Below, one piece after another: positions 1 through 8,426 of a DNA stretch of 40,833 bases. Source of the stretch: Nocardia bovistercoris (GTDB lineage Bacteria > Actinomycetota > Actinomycetes > Mycobacteriales > Mycobacteriaceae); assembly GCF_015674855.1 (NCBI RefSeq), contig NZ_JADMLG010000029.1, positions 1 to 40,833 of the forward strand, written 5' to 3'. Made by a program: the position numbers and the translations under genes. The stretch's first letter is position 1, and every line of letters starts with the position of its first letter. The notes under the pieces were generated by a model. It had not been told where the DNA came from, searched no databases, and worked only from the letters and a program-made list of their open reading frames with translations.

Positions 1-1
1 G

Positions 2-145
2 GTGCGTCAGTCGGAGCGTTACGGTGTGCCCGCGCATTTGTTGTTGCATCGTGCGGGTCAGCGGAAGTTGATCGGTGGTCAGGAAGATCAACTGGTCGAC
101 ATCGCCCTCGAAATCCAACGAGAACAACAATCCGCCAAGAATTGA
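2..145 (+). CDS. 3' end of an unrecognised CDS (partial)
   Basis: An open frame runs from the left edge to a TGA and encodes the last 47 residues of a protein whose start lies outside the window. The tail is hydrophilic and helical in character, with a Gln/Glu-rich end (IQREQQSAKN). I do not recognise the family. Codons are less GC-biased at the third position than in the genes from 1.3 kb on. It points away from the vapBC pair, and no terminator hairpin is evident after it. Confidence 0.4.
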   Translation: MRQSERYGVPAHLLLHRAGQRKLIGGQEDQLVDIALEIQREQQSAKN

Positions 146-391
146 TTCATGCCGTGGAAGTACGCTCGAGCACACACTCGTCGACCACGTAGACAATAGA
201 AAACGATCGCGCCCGAGGTCAGACCTTGTCGACCTCGGGTAGGCCCACGGAGAGTCTTGCGGCCGCTACGGCAGCTATCCGCACCTCGTCGCACGCAGGT
301 TGCCGGATCACTCGCTACCCGGTATTCGTCGCGTGTACAGCTCGCGATGGGATGCTGCCCGAGCCGGATGCCCTTGCCCTGATCCTCCGAT

Positions 392-826
392 TCATTTCAA
401 GTCGTCGGGCAGCAGGCGGAAGTGGGTGTGTTCGCGAGTAAGTGGGTGAATGGCTCGGAAGTCGCGGCGATCCAATGTCAGGATTATCTCGGTCTGATAC
501 TCGGCGGCCAAGCACACGTTGAACGCATCGGCCATGTCGAGATCCAAACCCCGGTAGCCATCTTTGACATGGCGGGCTGCCTTGATATGAGGCATGACAT
601 CGGCGAGCGTGAATCGTATCCGGTCGACCTGGTCGAAAATAAACGCCAGCACTGTATCTCGAGCCCTTGGTCCGAAGCGTGCTTTGGCGAGGTGATCGAC
701 CTCGGCGAGCACCAATGGCGAGACCACCACGAGGCTGGCGTCGCTGAGCACGGAGCGGCAGGCTTCCGATTCCGCGCCTTTGGCGAACGCCTCGATGATC
801 CCCGACGTGTCACCGATCACTATCAC
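392..826 (-). CDS. vapC: VapC-family PIN-domain toxin ribonuclease
   Basis: A 144-residue PIN-domain protein, the normal length for VapC. The family cleaves RNA with Mg2+ held by a cluster of acidic residues. Candidates here are Asp6 in the N-terminal IGDTSG motif, Glu42 in the LAEVDHL helix, Asp97/Asp100 in the LDLDMAD segment and Asp119 in the TLDRRDF strand, so the active site looks complete. The GTG start overlaps the antitoxin stop by four bases (GTGA), which implies translational coupling. The toxin would be held inactive by the upstream VapB. Family assignment is firm; the RNA target cannot be read from the sequence. Confidence 0.9.
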   Translation of the reverse strand: MIVIGDTSGIIEAFAKGAESEACRSVLSDASLVVVSPLVLAEVDHLAKARFGPRARDTVLAFIFDQVDRIRFTLADVMPHIKAARHVKDGYRGLDLDMADAFNVCLAAEYQTEIILTLDRRDFRAIHPLTREHTHFRLLPDDLK

Positions 827-1059
827 CGGTAGCGAGTTCCTTCCGCGACCGCACGCGTCACCTCGTCGGCGACCGGGGCGTCGGTCTCGTCGAAGGTCGG
901 GAACTCCATGTCATCGGCCCAGACGCGGGTACTCATCGCCGCGAGATGAATGCCGTGTCGAATGATCTCCGCTTCGGAGACGCCTCGCTTGGCCGCTGCT
1001 TCCTTGATCAAAGCCAAATCGGCGGGGTCGGCGTAGACGTTGGTCCGTTGAAGCGACAT
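823..1059 (-). CDS. vapB: VapB-type antitoxin (ribbon-helix-helix)
   Basis: A 78-residue protein. Its first 45 residues fit a ribbon-helix-helix fold: a short strand (RTNVYAD), then two helices rich in Ala, Glu and Ile, with the turn at KRGVSEAEIIRHG. The C-terminal part, acidic with Trp47 and Asp49-50, would be the toxin-binding tail. It is the first gene of a two-gene operon with vapC. The ATG start sits just downstream of an inverted repeat that is a good candidate for its own operator, as is usual for autoregulated VapBC pairs. Confidence 0.85.
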   Translation of the reverse strand: MSLQRTNVYADPADLALIKEAAAKRGVSEAEIIRHGIHLAAMSTRVWADDMEFPTFDETDAPVADEVTRAVAEGTRYR

Positions 1060-1071
1060 GTACCAATGTTA

Positions 1072-1091
1072 ACACATGTACTACCATGTGT
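1072..1091. promoter_or_regulatory. Inverted-repeat operator upstream of vapBC
   Basis: Arms ACACATG and CATGTGT (7 bp, perfect) are separated by 6 bp. The repeat lies 13 bp before the vapB start. Further TACATG-like half sites run toward the start codon, which suits a cooperative ribbon-helix-helix repressor. Confidence 0.55.
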
Positions 1092-1227
1092 ACCATCTTG
1101 TCCGTCCGCCGTGCCTGCGAGAATGAGCCCCTCGACCCCAGCGCAGAACTGAACCGCCGCCTCGCGTGAGCACTCCACCGGGATGGATCCGCGTTGGCGA
1201 CATGTCTGGCGTATGTGTCGCAGCTGC

Positions 1228-1255
1228 GCTCTACGTCTGCGGCTCTACGTCTGCG
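1228..1255. repeat. Tandem duplication of a 14-bp unit
   Basis: The unit GCTCTACGTCTGCG occurs twice back to back in the gap between vapBC and the CoA-transferase gene. No gene is evident from 1060 to 1312; the repeat is probably a neutral slippage product. Confidence 0.6.
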
Positions 1256-1312
1256 CGGGAGCCTCGCGGTCGCGATGTCGTCCAAACGGGGCGAGTGCGA
1301 GAGAGGCTGACG

Positions 1313-3775
1313 TCACTGGGATTTCACCGTGGGGCGGACCACTGCTGGTAGACCGCCGATCACTCCGTCACGGTCGAGTTCGGCGATCTCGTCGGCGGTG
1401 TATCCCAGTGCGGTGAGCACTTCGGTGTTGTGTTGGCCCAGGAGGGGAGCGTGGGTGCGGTGGTATTGCTCCGGTCTGGTGGAGAAGCGGGCGGGGACGG
1501 TGCTGTGGTGGGCGGTGTCGAAGGCCGGGTGGGAGAGGGGTTCGAAGAAGCCTCTGGATCGGAGTTGGGGGAGGTCGACCTGATGGTGGGGCTGTAGGAC
1601 CTCGGCTACGGGGACGCCTGCGTCCCAGAGGGTTCGGATGATGTCGGCGGGGGTGCGGTCGGCGCACCAGGCGGCGAGTTCGGTGTCGATGTCGTCGTGG
1701 CGGCGGCGTCGGCCCGCGGCGTCGGCTAGATCGGGGTCGTGGGCCCAATTCGGGTCGCCGAGGGCGGCGCGGAGGGCGGTCCATTGGTCGTCGGTGGCGA
1801 CGGCTATGGCCACCCAGCGGTCGGGGCGCCCGAATTCATCCAGACCGGCTGCGCGGTAGAGGTTTTGGGGGGCGGCGGTGGGGCCTCGGTTGCCGTCGCG
1901 TTCGAGTTGGGCGCCGTAGGCGGAGTATTCGATGACTTGTTCGGCGGTGACGTTGAGGGCGGCTTCGACCATCGCCGCTTCGATCAGTACGCCGCGGCCG
2001 GTTTTGCGGCGGTGTTCCAGGGCGAGGAGTAGGGCGTTGAGGGCGTGTACGCCCGCGTTGGGGTCGCCGATGGAGTAGGGCTCGATGGGGTTCCGGTCGG
2101 TGTGGCCGGTGAGCCAGGTCAGGCCGGAGGTGTCTTCGATGACGTAGGCGAAGGCGGGGTTGTCGCGCCACGGGCCGTTGAGGCCGAATCCTGGCATGCG
2201 GACCATGATCGCGTCGGGGCGGATGGCTTCGACTTCGGAATGGCTCAGGCCGATTTGTTCGAGGACGCGCGGGGTGTAGTTCTCGACCACCACGTCGCAG
2301 GTGGCGACGAGTTTGTGCAGCAGGTCGCGGCCGCGTTCGTCGCGGAAGTCGACGGTGATGCTCTTCTTGTTGGTGTTGAGTCCGGAGAAGATCGGGGATT
2401 TCTCCCACCATTGGTCTTCGGAGGCGGGCACGCCCGCGATGAGGCGGGTGCCGTCGGGTCTGCCCGCGGATTCGACGTGGATGACTTCCGCGCCGAGCAT
2501 GGCGAGGTAGTGGGTGCACGACGGTCCGGCCCAGAATGTCGTCATGTCGAGTACGCGTATGCCGCGGAACGGAAGTGGGTCCGGAACACCGGATTCAGAG
2601 CGCGGCGTAGCGGAAGGCGGTGCGGCGCGCAGTGTCTCGGTGTGTTCGCCGAGTCGCGGGGCGGGTTCGGGGGCGCGCAGCAGCGGTGGTTCGGTGCGGA
2701 AGGGGGCGCCGGGCTGGACGAATCCGTCGCGCGGGTTGGTGGTGAAGAAGTCGCGGTCGATGAAATGGTCCATGGTGGTGGCGTTGGCGCCGTTCACCAC
2801 CGGGCCGTTCGGGATGCGGAAGGCGGAGGCGATGTCGCGGATCACGTCGACCGGTTGGTCGGCCAGCCAGGCGAAGATTTCCGGGGCTTTGTCGGTGGCG
2901 CGCTGCGTGATCGATGGCGCGATGCCTTCGTCGATCCATTCCGCGTGCCCCACCATCGCGCACAGGTCGAACCACTGTTGCGCGGTGCCGCAGCCGAGCG
3001 CGACCATGCCGTCGGCCGCGGTGGCGACGCCGGGCACGCTGAGCCGCCGTTCGGTGCGGAAAGGCCGGCCGAGCCCCTCGAAGAAGGACACGGGATAGTA
3101 GGTGAGCCCGAGGATTTGGGTTTCCAGGATCGCCAGGTCCACCAGTTCGCCCGCGCCGCTTCCCGCGGTGCGCAGTCGTGAGGTGAGGGTGGCGGCGCTG
3201 GCGTAGGCGCCCGCGAACCATTCGCCGATCCGGCCGCCGATGTGCACGGGCGCGCGGTCGGGGGCGCCGCGGCCGAGGCCGACGATGCCGCCGGACCAGG
3301 CTTGCAGGGTGAATTCGGTGGCGGCGCGTCCAGCCCACGGGCCTTCGAGGCCGAATGGTGTGATCGCGGTGACCACAAGATGGGGGTGGGTGCGGCGCAA
3401 CGCGTCGGGGCGGTAGCGCGGGTCTTCGCTGAGTCGCGAATCCGGCGACCACACGGCGATATCGGCGGCCGCGAGCAGCGTGTCGAGCAGGTCGGCGTCG
3501 GCCGCGTCGGCGGGATCGACGACGACGCTCTGCTTCGAGCAGGCCAGGAAGGCGAACAGCGCGCCGTCGGCGTCGGGGGCGAGCCCGGCGCCGGAGGCCG
3601 TCCAGCGCCGCAGCGGATCACCTTCCGGCGCTTCGACTTTCACGACTTCCGCGCCGCCGTCGGCGAGCATCTTCGTGCAGTAGCCTCCGGCGATCCCGGA
3701 GGACAGGTCGATCACCGTGCAGCCGTGCAGCGGCAGCGCGGCCTGCGATCCCGCGCGCGGTTTTCCCGATACCAT
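1313..3775 (-). CDS. Tandem-fused CaiB/BaiF (class III) CoA-transferase
   Basis: An 820-residue protein made of two class III CoA-transferase units, roughly residues 13-385 and 402-805; family members are normally about 400 residues and work as interlocked dimers. Each half opens with the family's N-terminal strand pattern (VIDLSSGIAGGYCTKMLADG; VLDMTTFWAGPSCTHYLAML). The second half keeps the expected catalytic aspartate in SIGDPNAG (Asp571). The first half has glutamate at the equivalent place (Glu185 in IGEWFAG), so it may be a structural partner. Such enzymes move CoA between a thioester and a free acid. It begins 21 bp after the crotonase gene and is the last gene of the catabolic locus. 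The acid it activates is unknown. Confidence 0.9.
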   Translation of the reverse strand: MVSGKPRAGSQAALPLHGCTVIDLSSGIAGGYCTKMLADGGAEVVKVEAPEGDPLRRWTASGAGLAPDADGALFAFLACSKQSVVVDPADAADADLLDTLLAAADIAVWSPDSRLSEDPRYRPDALRRTHPHLVVTAITPFGLEGPWAGRAATEFTLQAWSGGIVGLGRGAPDRAPVHIGGRIGEWFAGAYASAATLTSRLRTAGSGAGELVDLAILETQILGLTYYPVSFFEGLGRPFRTERRLSVPGVATAADGMVALGCGTAQQWFDLCAMVGHAEWIDEGIAPSITQRATDKAPEIFAWLADQPVDVIRDIASAFRIPNGPVVNGANATTMDHFIDRDFFTTNPRDGFVQPGAPFRTEPPLLRAPEPAPRLGEHTETLRAAPPSATPRSESGVPDPLPFRGIRVLDMTTFWAGPSCTHYLAMLGAEVIHVESAGRPDGTRLIAGVPASEDQWWEKSPIFSGLNTNKKSITVDFRDERGRDLLHKLVATCDVVVENYTPRVLEQIGLSHSEVEAIRPDAIMVRMPGFGLNGPWRDNPAFAYVIEDTSGLTWLTGHTDRNPIEPYSIGDPNAGVHALNALLLALEHRRKTGRGVLIEAAMVEAALNVTAEQVIEYSAYGAQLERDGNRGPTAAPQNLYRAAGLDEFGRPDRWVAIAVATDDQWTALRAALGDPNWAHDPDLADAAGRRRRHDDIDTELAAWCADRTPADIIRTLWDAGVPVAEVLQPHHQVDLPQLRSRGFFEPLSHPAFDTAHHSTVPARFSTRPEQYHRTHAPLLGQHNTEVLTALGYTADEIAELDRDGVIGGLPAVVRPTVKSQ

Positions 3776-3796
3776 CTCGTCCCCGTTCGTCCGCTG

Positions 3797-4756
3797 TCAG
3801 CTCTGCTTCCGGCGACCGGACTTGCTCAACCGGAAATCGGGCGGGAATTTCGCGTCGTTGTCTTTCACGGCGTTGTTCAGGCCGTTGTCGAAAGCGTTCC
3901 CCAGGGTGAGTTCGTCGTCGTCGACGTGGATGCGACCGCCCATGGATTCGAAGAATCCGCTGAGCAGGCTGCCCATATATTCGCCCTGGTGCTGTTTCAT
4001 GACCTCGAAGAAGATCTTCTGCATGAACACGGTGTCGGTGGGCCGGTTGCGCGCGCACGCCTCGGCGTATTTCTGGGTCTCGGCCTCGAGATCCTCGCGC
4101 GGGACCACCTTGTTCAGGAAGTTGCACTGGAACATTTCGTCGGCGGTGAAAGCCCTACCGGTGAAGACCATTTCCTGGAAGCGCCGCATGCCCATGGTCT
4201 GCGCCCAGGTCCACATGCGTGGTCCCCAGCCGTAGTAGCGGAAGGACGGGTGGCCGAAAAGGGCGTCGGTGGAGGAGATCACCAGGTCGGCGTCGGCGGC
4301 CTGGTAGAAATGCCAGCCGTAGCAGTAGCCTTTGGTCTCGACGATGCTGATCTTCTTGAATTCCTGCAGGCTGCGGCAGCCCGCTTGCGCGTTGGCATAC
4401 CACTGGCTGATGGTGGCGCCGTGCCGGAAGGAATCCTTCGGCGGGTAGGTGACTTCGTCCTCGCCGATCTTGTATTCGGCCAGCCGCGGCCCTTGCGACG
4501 GCGAATTCTGGACCTCCATGAATTCGGGCAGGTCCGCGCCGCTGCCGAAATCGCTGCCCGCGCCGCGCACCACGAGCACTTTGACGTCGTCATCGACGCT
4601 CGCGCGGTGCAGTAGGTCTGCGTAGCGCAGGCGCGCGGCGATCGTGGGGGCGTTCAGGAATTCGGGCCGGTTGAAGGTGATCGTGGCGATCCGGGTTTCG
4701 CGGTTCTTCTCGTAGAGGATGATCTCCTCGGCCGATGGCTGTTCGGTTCCGGACAT
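3797..4756 (-). CDS. Crotonase-superfamily protein lacking the hydratase glutamates
   Basis: A 319-residue crotonase-fold protein, longer than usual (about 260), with an insertion around residues 82-120. The first oxyanion-hole segment is recognisable (FGSGADL, residues 70-76) and so is the helix start KGYCYG (142-147). Aligned by eye to rat enoyl-CoA hydratase, Glu144 falls on Tyr151, Glu164 on Ser171 (GHPS) and the oxyanion glycine on Trp148. It is therefore unlikely to be a simple enoyl-CoA hydratase; the crotonase fold also supports C-C hydrolysis, isomerisation and dehalogenation. The ATG start has a good SD (AAGGAG). It precedes the CoA-transferase and probably shares its mRNA, so a CoA thioester or diketone substrate is likely. 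Confidence 0.85.
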   Translation of the reverse strand: MSGTEQPSAEEIILYEKNRETRIATITFNRPEFLNAPTIAARLRYADLLHRASVDDDVKVLVVRGAGSDFGSGADLPEFMEVQNSPSQGPRLAEYKIGEDEVTYPPKDSFRHGATISQWYANAQAGCRSLQEFKKISIVETKGYCYGWHFYQAADADLVISSTDALFGHPSFRYYGWGPRMWTWAQTMGMRRFQEMVFTGRAFTADEMFQCNFLNKVVPREDLEAETQKYAEACARNRPTDTVFMQKIFFEVMKQHQGEYMGSLLSGFFESMGGRIHVDDDELTLGNAFDNGLNNAVKDNDAKFPPDFRLSKSGRRKQS

Positions 4757-4832
4757 GGGGCGGGCTCCTTGGCCAGTTGTGCGATGGTGCGACGGCGCGG
4801 CGCCGTCCGGTCCGGTGCGGGAGATGAGAAAG

Positions 4833-4869
4833 GGGCGCGGACACAGCGAGAGTCGTTGTGTCCGCGCCC
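4833..4869. terminator. Strong hairpin inside the catabolic locus
   Basis: Perfect 13-bp arms at 4833-4845 and 4857-4869 enclose an 11-nt loop. Read on the minus strand, the hairpin follows the M24 pseudo-peptidase stop and is trailed by a short pyrimidine run (CTTTCTC). It could end the upstream three-gene unit, attenuate read-through or protect the 3' end of a processed mRNA. Confidence 0.65.
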
Positions 4870-4875
4870 GATTCG

Positions 4876-6006
4876 TCAGTGCGGCCAGTGCGGCGCCGAG
4901 GTGAGGACTTCGTGTCCGTCGTCGGTGATCAGGACCGCGTCACGGCTGAACACCGCGCCGACGCCCTCTTCCCACACGTAGGCGGTGACGCCGAGCACCA
5001 TGCCGGGCTCGAGTCGTTCCGCCGCCGCGGTTTCCGGCAGCAGCGGGGACACGACCGGCGGGTCGAAGCCCATGCCGAGGCCGCGAGCGACCGGCATCGG
5101 CGGCAGCGCCACACCGGAATTCTCGTAGGCGGCAAGCAGATCCGAAGTCGCCGCACCCGGCTTGCACGCGTCGACCAGTCGCGACCACAGTTCGTCGCGG
5201 CGGCGGTACACCGCGCGCGCGGCGTCGGTGCCTTCGCCGACCTGCCAGGTGCGTCCGACCTCGCCGATGTATCCGTCGCCGAGCACACCCGCGGAGAAGG
5301 CGACCAGATCACCGGACTGCGCGCGCCGATCCTCGCCCGCGCGCCGCCACGGATGCGTCCTCGAGGTCACCCACACCGAGTCCTGCGACGCGGGCGTGCT
5401 CACCCCGCCCGCGGCCATCGCCTCGAGCAGGATCCCGATCAGCGTCTGTTCGGGCACGCCCGGAGCCAGTCGCGCCACCGCGGCCGCGACACCGGCCTCG
5501 GCGATGCCGAGCGCACCGCGCAGCGTCGACACCTCTTCCGCCGTCTTGATCCGGCGGGCGGCGCGCATCGCGAGTTCGCCGTCGACGAATTCGGCGTTCG
5601 GGAACGCCAGCGGCAGCAGTTTCGCGAAGGTCGGCGACAGCGCGTCGGTGCCGACCCGCCGCGCGGTGCTCGCGCCCGCGATGGACTGGAGCGCGGCGAT
5701 GGTGTTCATCGGATTCCACGCGATCCCGTAGAGGTTGTCGTGCGGAATGTCTTCCGGCACACCCTCGTCCCAGGTGCTGAGCAGGTGCACCGACCCGCTC
5801 TCGCGCACCACCGTGGCGACGGGCCCGAACGGGCGGGTGCCCGCCACCCACAGCTGCGGCGCGCCCGCGACGTAGCGGGCGTTGGCCTGGCGGCCGAGGA
5901 CCAGGATGTCCAGATCATGGGCTTGCATCTGTGCCAGTGCGCGATCGCGCCGCCCATGCCGCAGGGCGCGATCGTCAGGCAGGATCTCAGTTCCCATAGG
6001 GCGCAT
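4876..6006 (-). CDS. M24-fold protein without metal ligands (creatinase-like or pseudo-peptidase)
   Basis: A 376-residue protein with the two-part layout of M24 enzymes: a creatinase N-terminal domain (about 15-145) and a pita-bread domain (about 155-370). It aligns along its length with the neighbouring M24 protein, but each of the five expected metal ligands is replaced: Ser238 and Glu249 for the two aspartates, Arg308 for the histidine, Thr341 and Arg355 for the two glutamates. The fold markers GDGY, GRTW and EPGMVL remain. Creatinase is a known metal-free member of this fold, so a metal-independent hydrolase is possible; an inactive heterodimer partner is the alternative. The start overlaps the upstream gene by 20 bp (ATG) or 11 bp (second ATG at 5997), which implies coupled translation. 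Confidence 0.85.
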   Translation of the reverse strand: MRPMGTEILPDDRALRHGRRDRALAQMQAHDLDILVLGRQANARYVAGAPQLWVAGTRPFGPVATVVRESGSVHLLSTWDEGVPEDIPHDNLYGIAWNPMNTIAALQSIAGASTARRVGTDALSPTFAKLLPLAFPNAEFVDGELAMRAARRIKTAEEVSTLRGALGIAEAGVAAAVARLAPGVPEQTLIGILLEAMAAGGVSTPASQDSVWVTSRTHPWRRAGEDRRAQSGDLVAFSAGVLGDGYIGEVGRTWQVGEGTDAARAVYRRRDELWSRLVDACKPGAATSDLLAAYENSGVALPPMPVARGLGMGFDPPVVSPLLPETAAAERLEPGMVLGVTAYVWEEGVGAVFSRDAVLITDDGHEVLTSAPHWPH

Positions 6007-7222
6007 AGGGGTAGTCGGTGAGGGCAGTCCAGCCCCCCTCGTTGATCACGATAATCTCCTCGCTGCGATATCCGCCGGTGCCGTCCTCCCAGACGACCGG
6101 CTCGAGAACCAGCACCATGCCGGGTTCGAAGACGAAGTTCTCGTCGTACTCGTCGCCGAGATCGGTTCCGATCATGGGCATTTCGGCCGCGCTGACGCCG
6201 ATGCCGTGACCGAGGTAGAAGTGCGGCAGCCACGGCTTCGCGCCGCCGTTGGCCCGGATCGCGGCGCGGGTGAGGTCCGCGGCGGTGGCGCCCGCCTTCG
6301 CGACATCCAGTACGGCGGTGATGATTTCGCGCCACTGCTGGAACTGGTACTGCTGCCTGGCATTCGGCTTGTCGCCGACGATCCAGGTGCGGCCGAAGTC
6401 CGAGCAGTAGCCGCCGTAGGTGATGCTCACGTCGGTCCAGAGCACGTCACCGGTTTCGAGCTCGCGCTCGGTGGTGAGCAGCGGCAGGGCGAGGTCGCCG
6501 TGTGTCGTCCACACGCCCTCGGCCTTGGTGGACGGCATGACCTGCCAGATCGCGTCGAGCATATTGGCGGTCGCGCCCAGTTCGAAGGCCCGCCGCACGA
6601 AGCTCGCGGACAGGTCGATCTGCCTGCCGCCGGGCCGCAGACCGGCTTGCACGTCGCGCACGGCCTGTTCGGTGATGCGGTTGGCGATGCGCATGCACGC
6701 GATCTCGTCGGGGGTCTTGACCAGCTTCGCCGGGCCGACCACGGCCGCGGCGTCGGTGGGCGCGCCCGCGGGGAACAGCGCCGAGGCCGCGCGCAGCATG
6801 GCGCCGGTGCTCTCGTCCACCGCGACGGTCGATCCCGCCGGGATCAGTTCGGCCAGCTTGCGCGTGAAATCCCGGACGCCCTCGTCGAATTCGAGGTAGA
6901 CGGGGCCGTGCAGGTGGTCGGCGGGCAGATCCGATTCGGTGGATGCGCCCTCGCGGAACGGCATGAACAGGTGTGGCCACGGATCACCGGCGACCACGAC
7001 CGCGACCGGCCGCTCGACGTGGGAGAGCCCGGCGTCGTTGAGGGGCCAGCTGGCTCCGGTCGCGTAGGCGACGTTGCTGTTGTTCAGCAGGACCAGGGCG
7101 TCGACACCTTGGGCGGCCATGGCCGCCCGCAGGCGCGCCCCGGTCTCGCGCCGCATGCGGGCGCGGTCCGGGACCTCGGGGATGTCGAGGACCGACGTAC
7201 CCGAGGGTGCTGTGGAAGTCAT
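5987..7222 (-). CDS. M24-family metallopeptidase (Xaa-Pro aminopeptidase-like)
   Basis: A 411-residue protein with a creatinase-type N-terminal domain (about 25-165) and an M24 catalytic domain (about 170-400). All five expected metal ligands are present: Asp264 (WTDVS), Asp275 (CSDFGRTW), His339 (GHGIG), Glu374 (LEPVV) and Glu388 (RSEEI). It should be an active dinuclear metalloenzyme. The family cleaves Xaa-Pro peptides but also includes enzymes for small molecules such as creatine and DMSP. Placement between an amidohydrolase and a metal-free paralogue, in a locus with CoA-acid enzymes, favours a small-molecule or amide substrate over a general peptidase role (inference). Confidence 0.9.
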   Translation of the reverse strand: MTSTAPSGTSVLDIPEVPDRARMRRETGARLRAAMAAQGVDALVLLNNSNVAYATGASWPLNDAGLSHVERPVAVVVAGDPWPHLFMPFREGASTESDLPADHLHGPVYLEFDEGVRDFTRKLAELIPAGSTVAVDESTGAMLRAASALFPAGAPTDAAAVVGPAKLVKTPDEIACMRIANRITEQAVRDVQAGLRPGGRQIDLSASFVRRAFELGATANMLDAIWQVMPSTKAEGVWTTHGDLALPLLTTERELETGDVLWTDVSITYGGYCSDFGRTWIVGDKPNARQQYQFQQWREIITAVLDVAKAGATAADLTRAAIRANGGAKPWLPHFYLGHGIGVSAAEMPMIGTDLGDEYDENFVFEPGMVLVLEPVVWEDGTGGYRSEEIIVINEGGWTALTDYPYAPYGN

Positions 7223-7256
7223 CGAAACGCTGTCTCCTTCTTCGGATACGGCACGG

Positions 7257-8426
7257 TCAGACGCCGAGGAAGTCCTTGATGTTGCCGCTCACGATCTTGG
7301 CGGCGTCGACGGGCCCGACGGCCTCGACGACGGTGGCCAGCGACTTCTCCGAGTAGCCGAAGGTGCTCTCGTTGTGCGGGTAGTCCGAGGACCACATGAC
7401 GCGGTCGCGCCCGATCTGGTCGATCAGCGACAGCCCGAGCGGGTCGACCATGAACGAGGCGCGCATGTGGTTGTCCCAGTAGTAGCGGACGTCGTGCTCG
7501 ACGGGGCGGTTGAGCATGTGCTGGAAGGATGCGAGCAGGTGCTCGGCGTCCTGGATGGCGGCCGGGACCCAGTTGATGCCGCCTTCGAACCAGCCGATCT
7601 GCAGGCCGGGGTGGCGGTCGAGGATCCCGCTGAAGATGTACTTGGAGAACACTTCTCGGAACGGCGCGACATTGTGCATCATGCCGACGATGACGCTGTT
7701 GAATTCGCACGGCGCCGACAGCGGCGATTCGCCGATGTGGTGCGAGACCGGGATACCCGACTCCTCGATGGCTTCCCAGACCGGGATCATCGCGGCACTG
7801 CCGTAGTCGATGACGTTGCCGTCGTCGTCCTTGCCCGCCGACAGCGGCAGCAGGAAGGTCTTGAGGCCGAGGGATTTCAGTTCGGTGAGGGTGCGCCGCG
7901 CGCCGTCGCCGTCCCACCAGTTGATGAGTCCGACGCCGTAGAACGCGCCGTCGGACTGCGCCTGCAATTCGGCGATGTAGGCGTTGTAGGTGCGGAAGCA
8001 GAGTTCGCGAATCGCCTTGTCCGGGTAGAAGAGCAGGGCGAGCAGTGCGTTGGGGAAGGCGAGTTCCTTGGCGATGCCGTCGGCGCGCAGGTCGGCGGTG
8101 CGGGCCGCGAGATTGTTGCTGCCCGATCCCTCCAGCGGGTCGTACTGCATCAGGACGTGGCTGAAATCGCCGGGCAGGAAGGACTTTCCCTTGCGGCCCA
8201 TCTGGAAGGCGCCTTCCTCGTACCACACCCGTGGCGCCTTGTCCTTGAGGTCCTCGGGGAAGCGCTCGAAGAAGATGTCCTCCGCGAGGGAGATGTGGTT
8301 GTCGGCGGAGAACACTTCGGTGCCCGCGGGCAGGCCGAGTGTGCCTTCCGCTTGTCCGCGCCGGTCCTTGGGCGGCGCGAAGCCGCCGGGCGGGTACAAC
8401 GAAGTGCTGCTGGTCGGGACCGACAT
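7257..8426 (-). CDS. Amidohydrolase-family (PF04909/ACMSD-like) metal-dependent hydrolase
   Basis: A 389-residue TIM-barrel hydrolase of the amidohydrolase-2 group. Visible metal-site elements are the first-strand motif SADNHIS, the SHHIGE histidine pair after the central strands and the late SSDYPHNES motif, which is typical of this subfamily. Members hydrolyse C-N or C-O bonds or decarboxylate aromatic acids using Zn2+ or another divalent ion. It is the first gene of the minus-strand catabolic locus, 34 bp ahead of the M24 peptidase gene, so it probably performs the entry reaction. The substrate is unknown. Confidence 0.88.
   Translation of the reverse strand: MSVPTSSTSLYPPGGFAPPKDRRGQAEGTLGLPAGTEVFSADNHISLAEDIFFERFPEDLKDKAPRVWYEEGAFQMGRKGKSFLPGDFSHVLMQYDPLEGSGSNNLAARTADLRADGIAKELAFPNALLALLFYPDKAIRELCFRTYNAYIAELQAQSDGAFYGVGLINWWDGDGARRTLTELKSLGLKTFLLPLSAGKDDDGNVIDYGSAAMIPVWEAIEESGIPVSHHIGESPLSAPCEFNSVIVGMMHNVAPFREVFSKYIFSGILDRHPGLQIGWFEGGINWVPAAIQDAEHLLASFQHMLNRPVEHDVRYYWDNHMRASFMVDPLGLSLIDQIGRDRVMWSSDYPHNESTFGYSEKSLATVVEAVGPVDAAKIVSGNIKDFLGV

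Noticed and set aside
3242..4615. Long plus-strand frame opposite the CoA-transferase and crotonase genes
   Set aside because: It is antisense to two strongly supported genes and has no domain content of its own.
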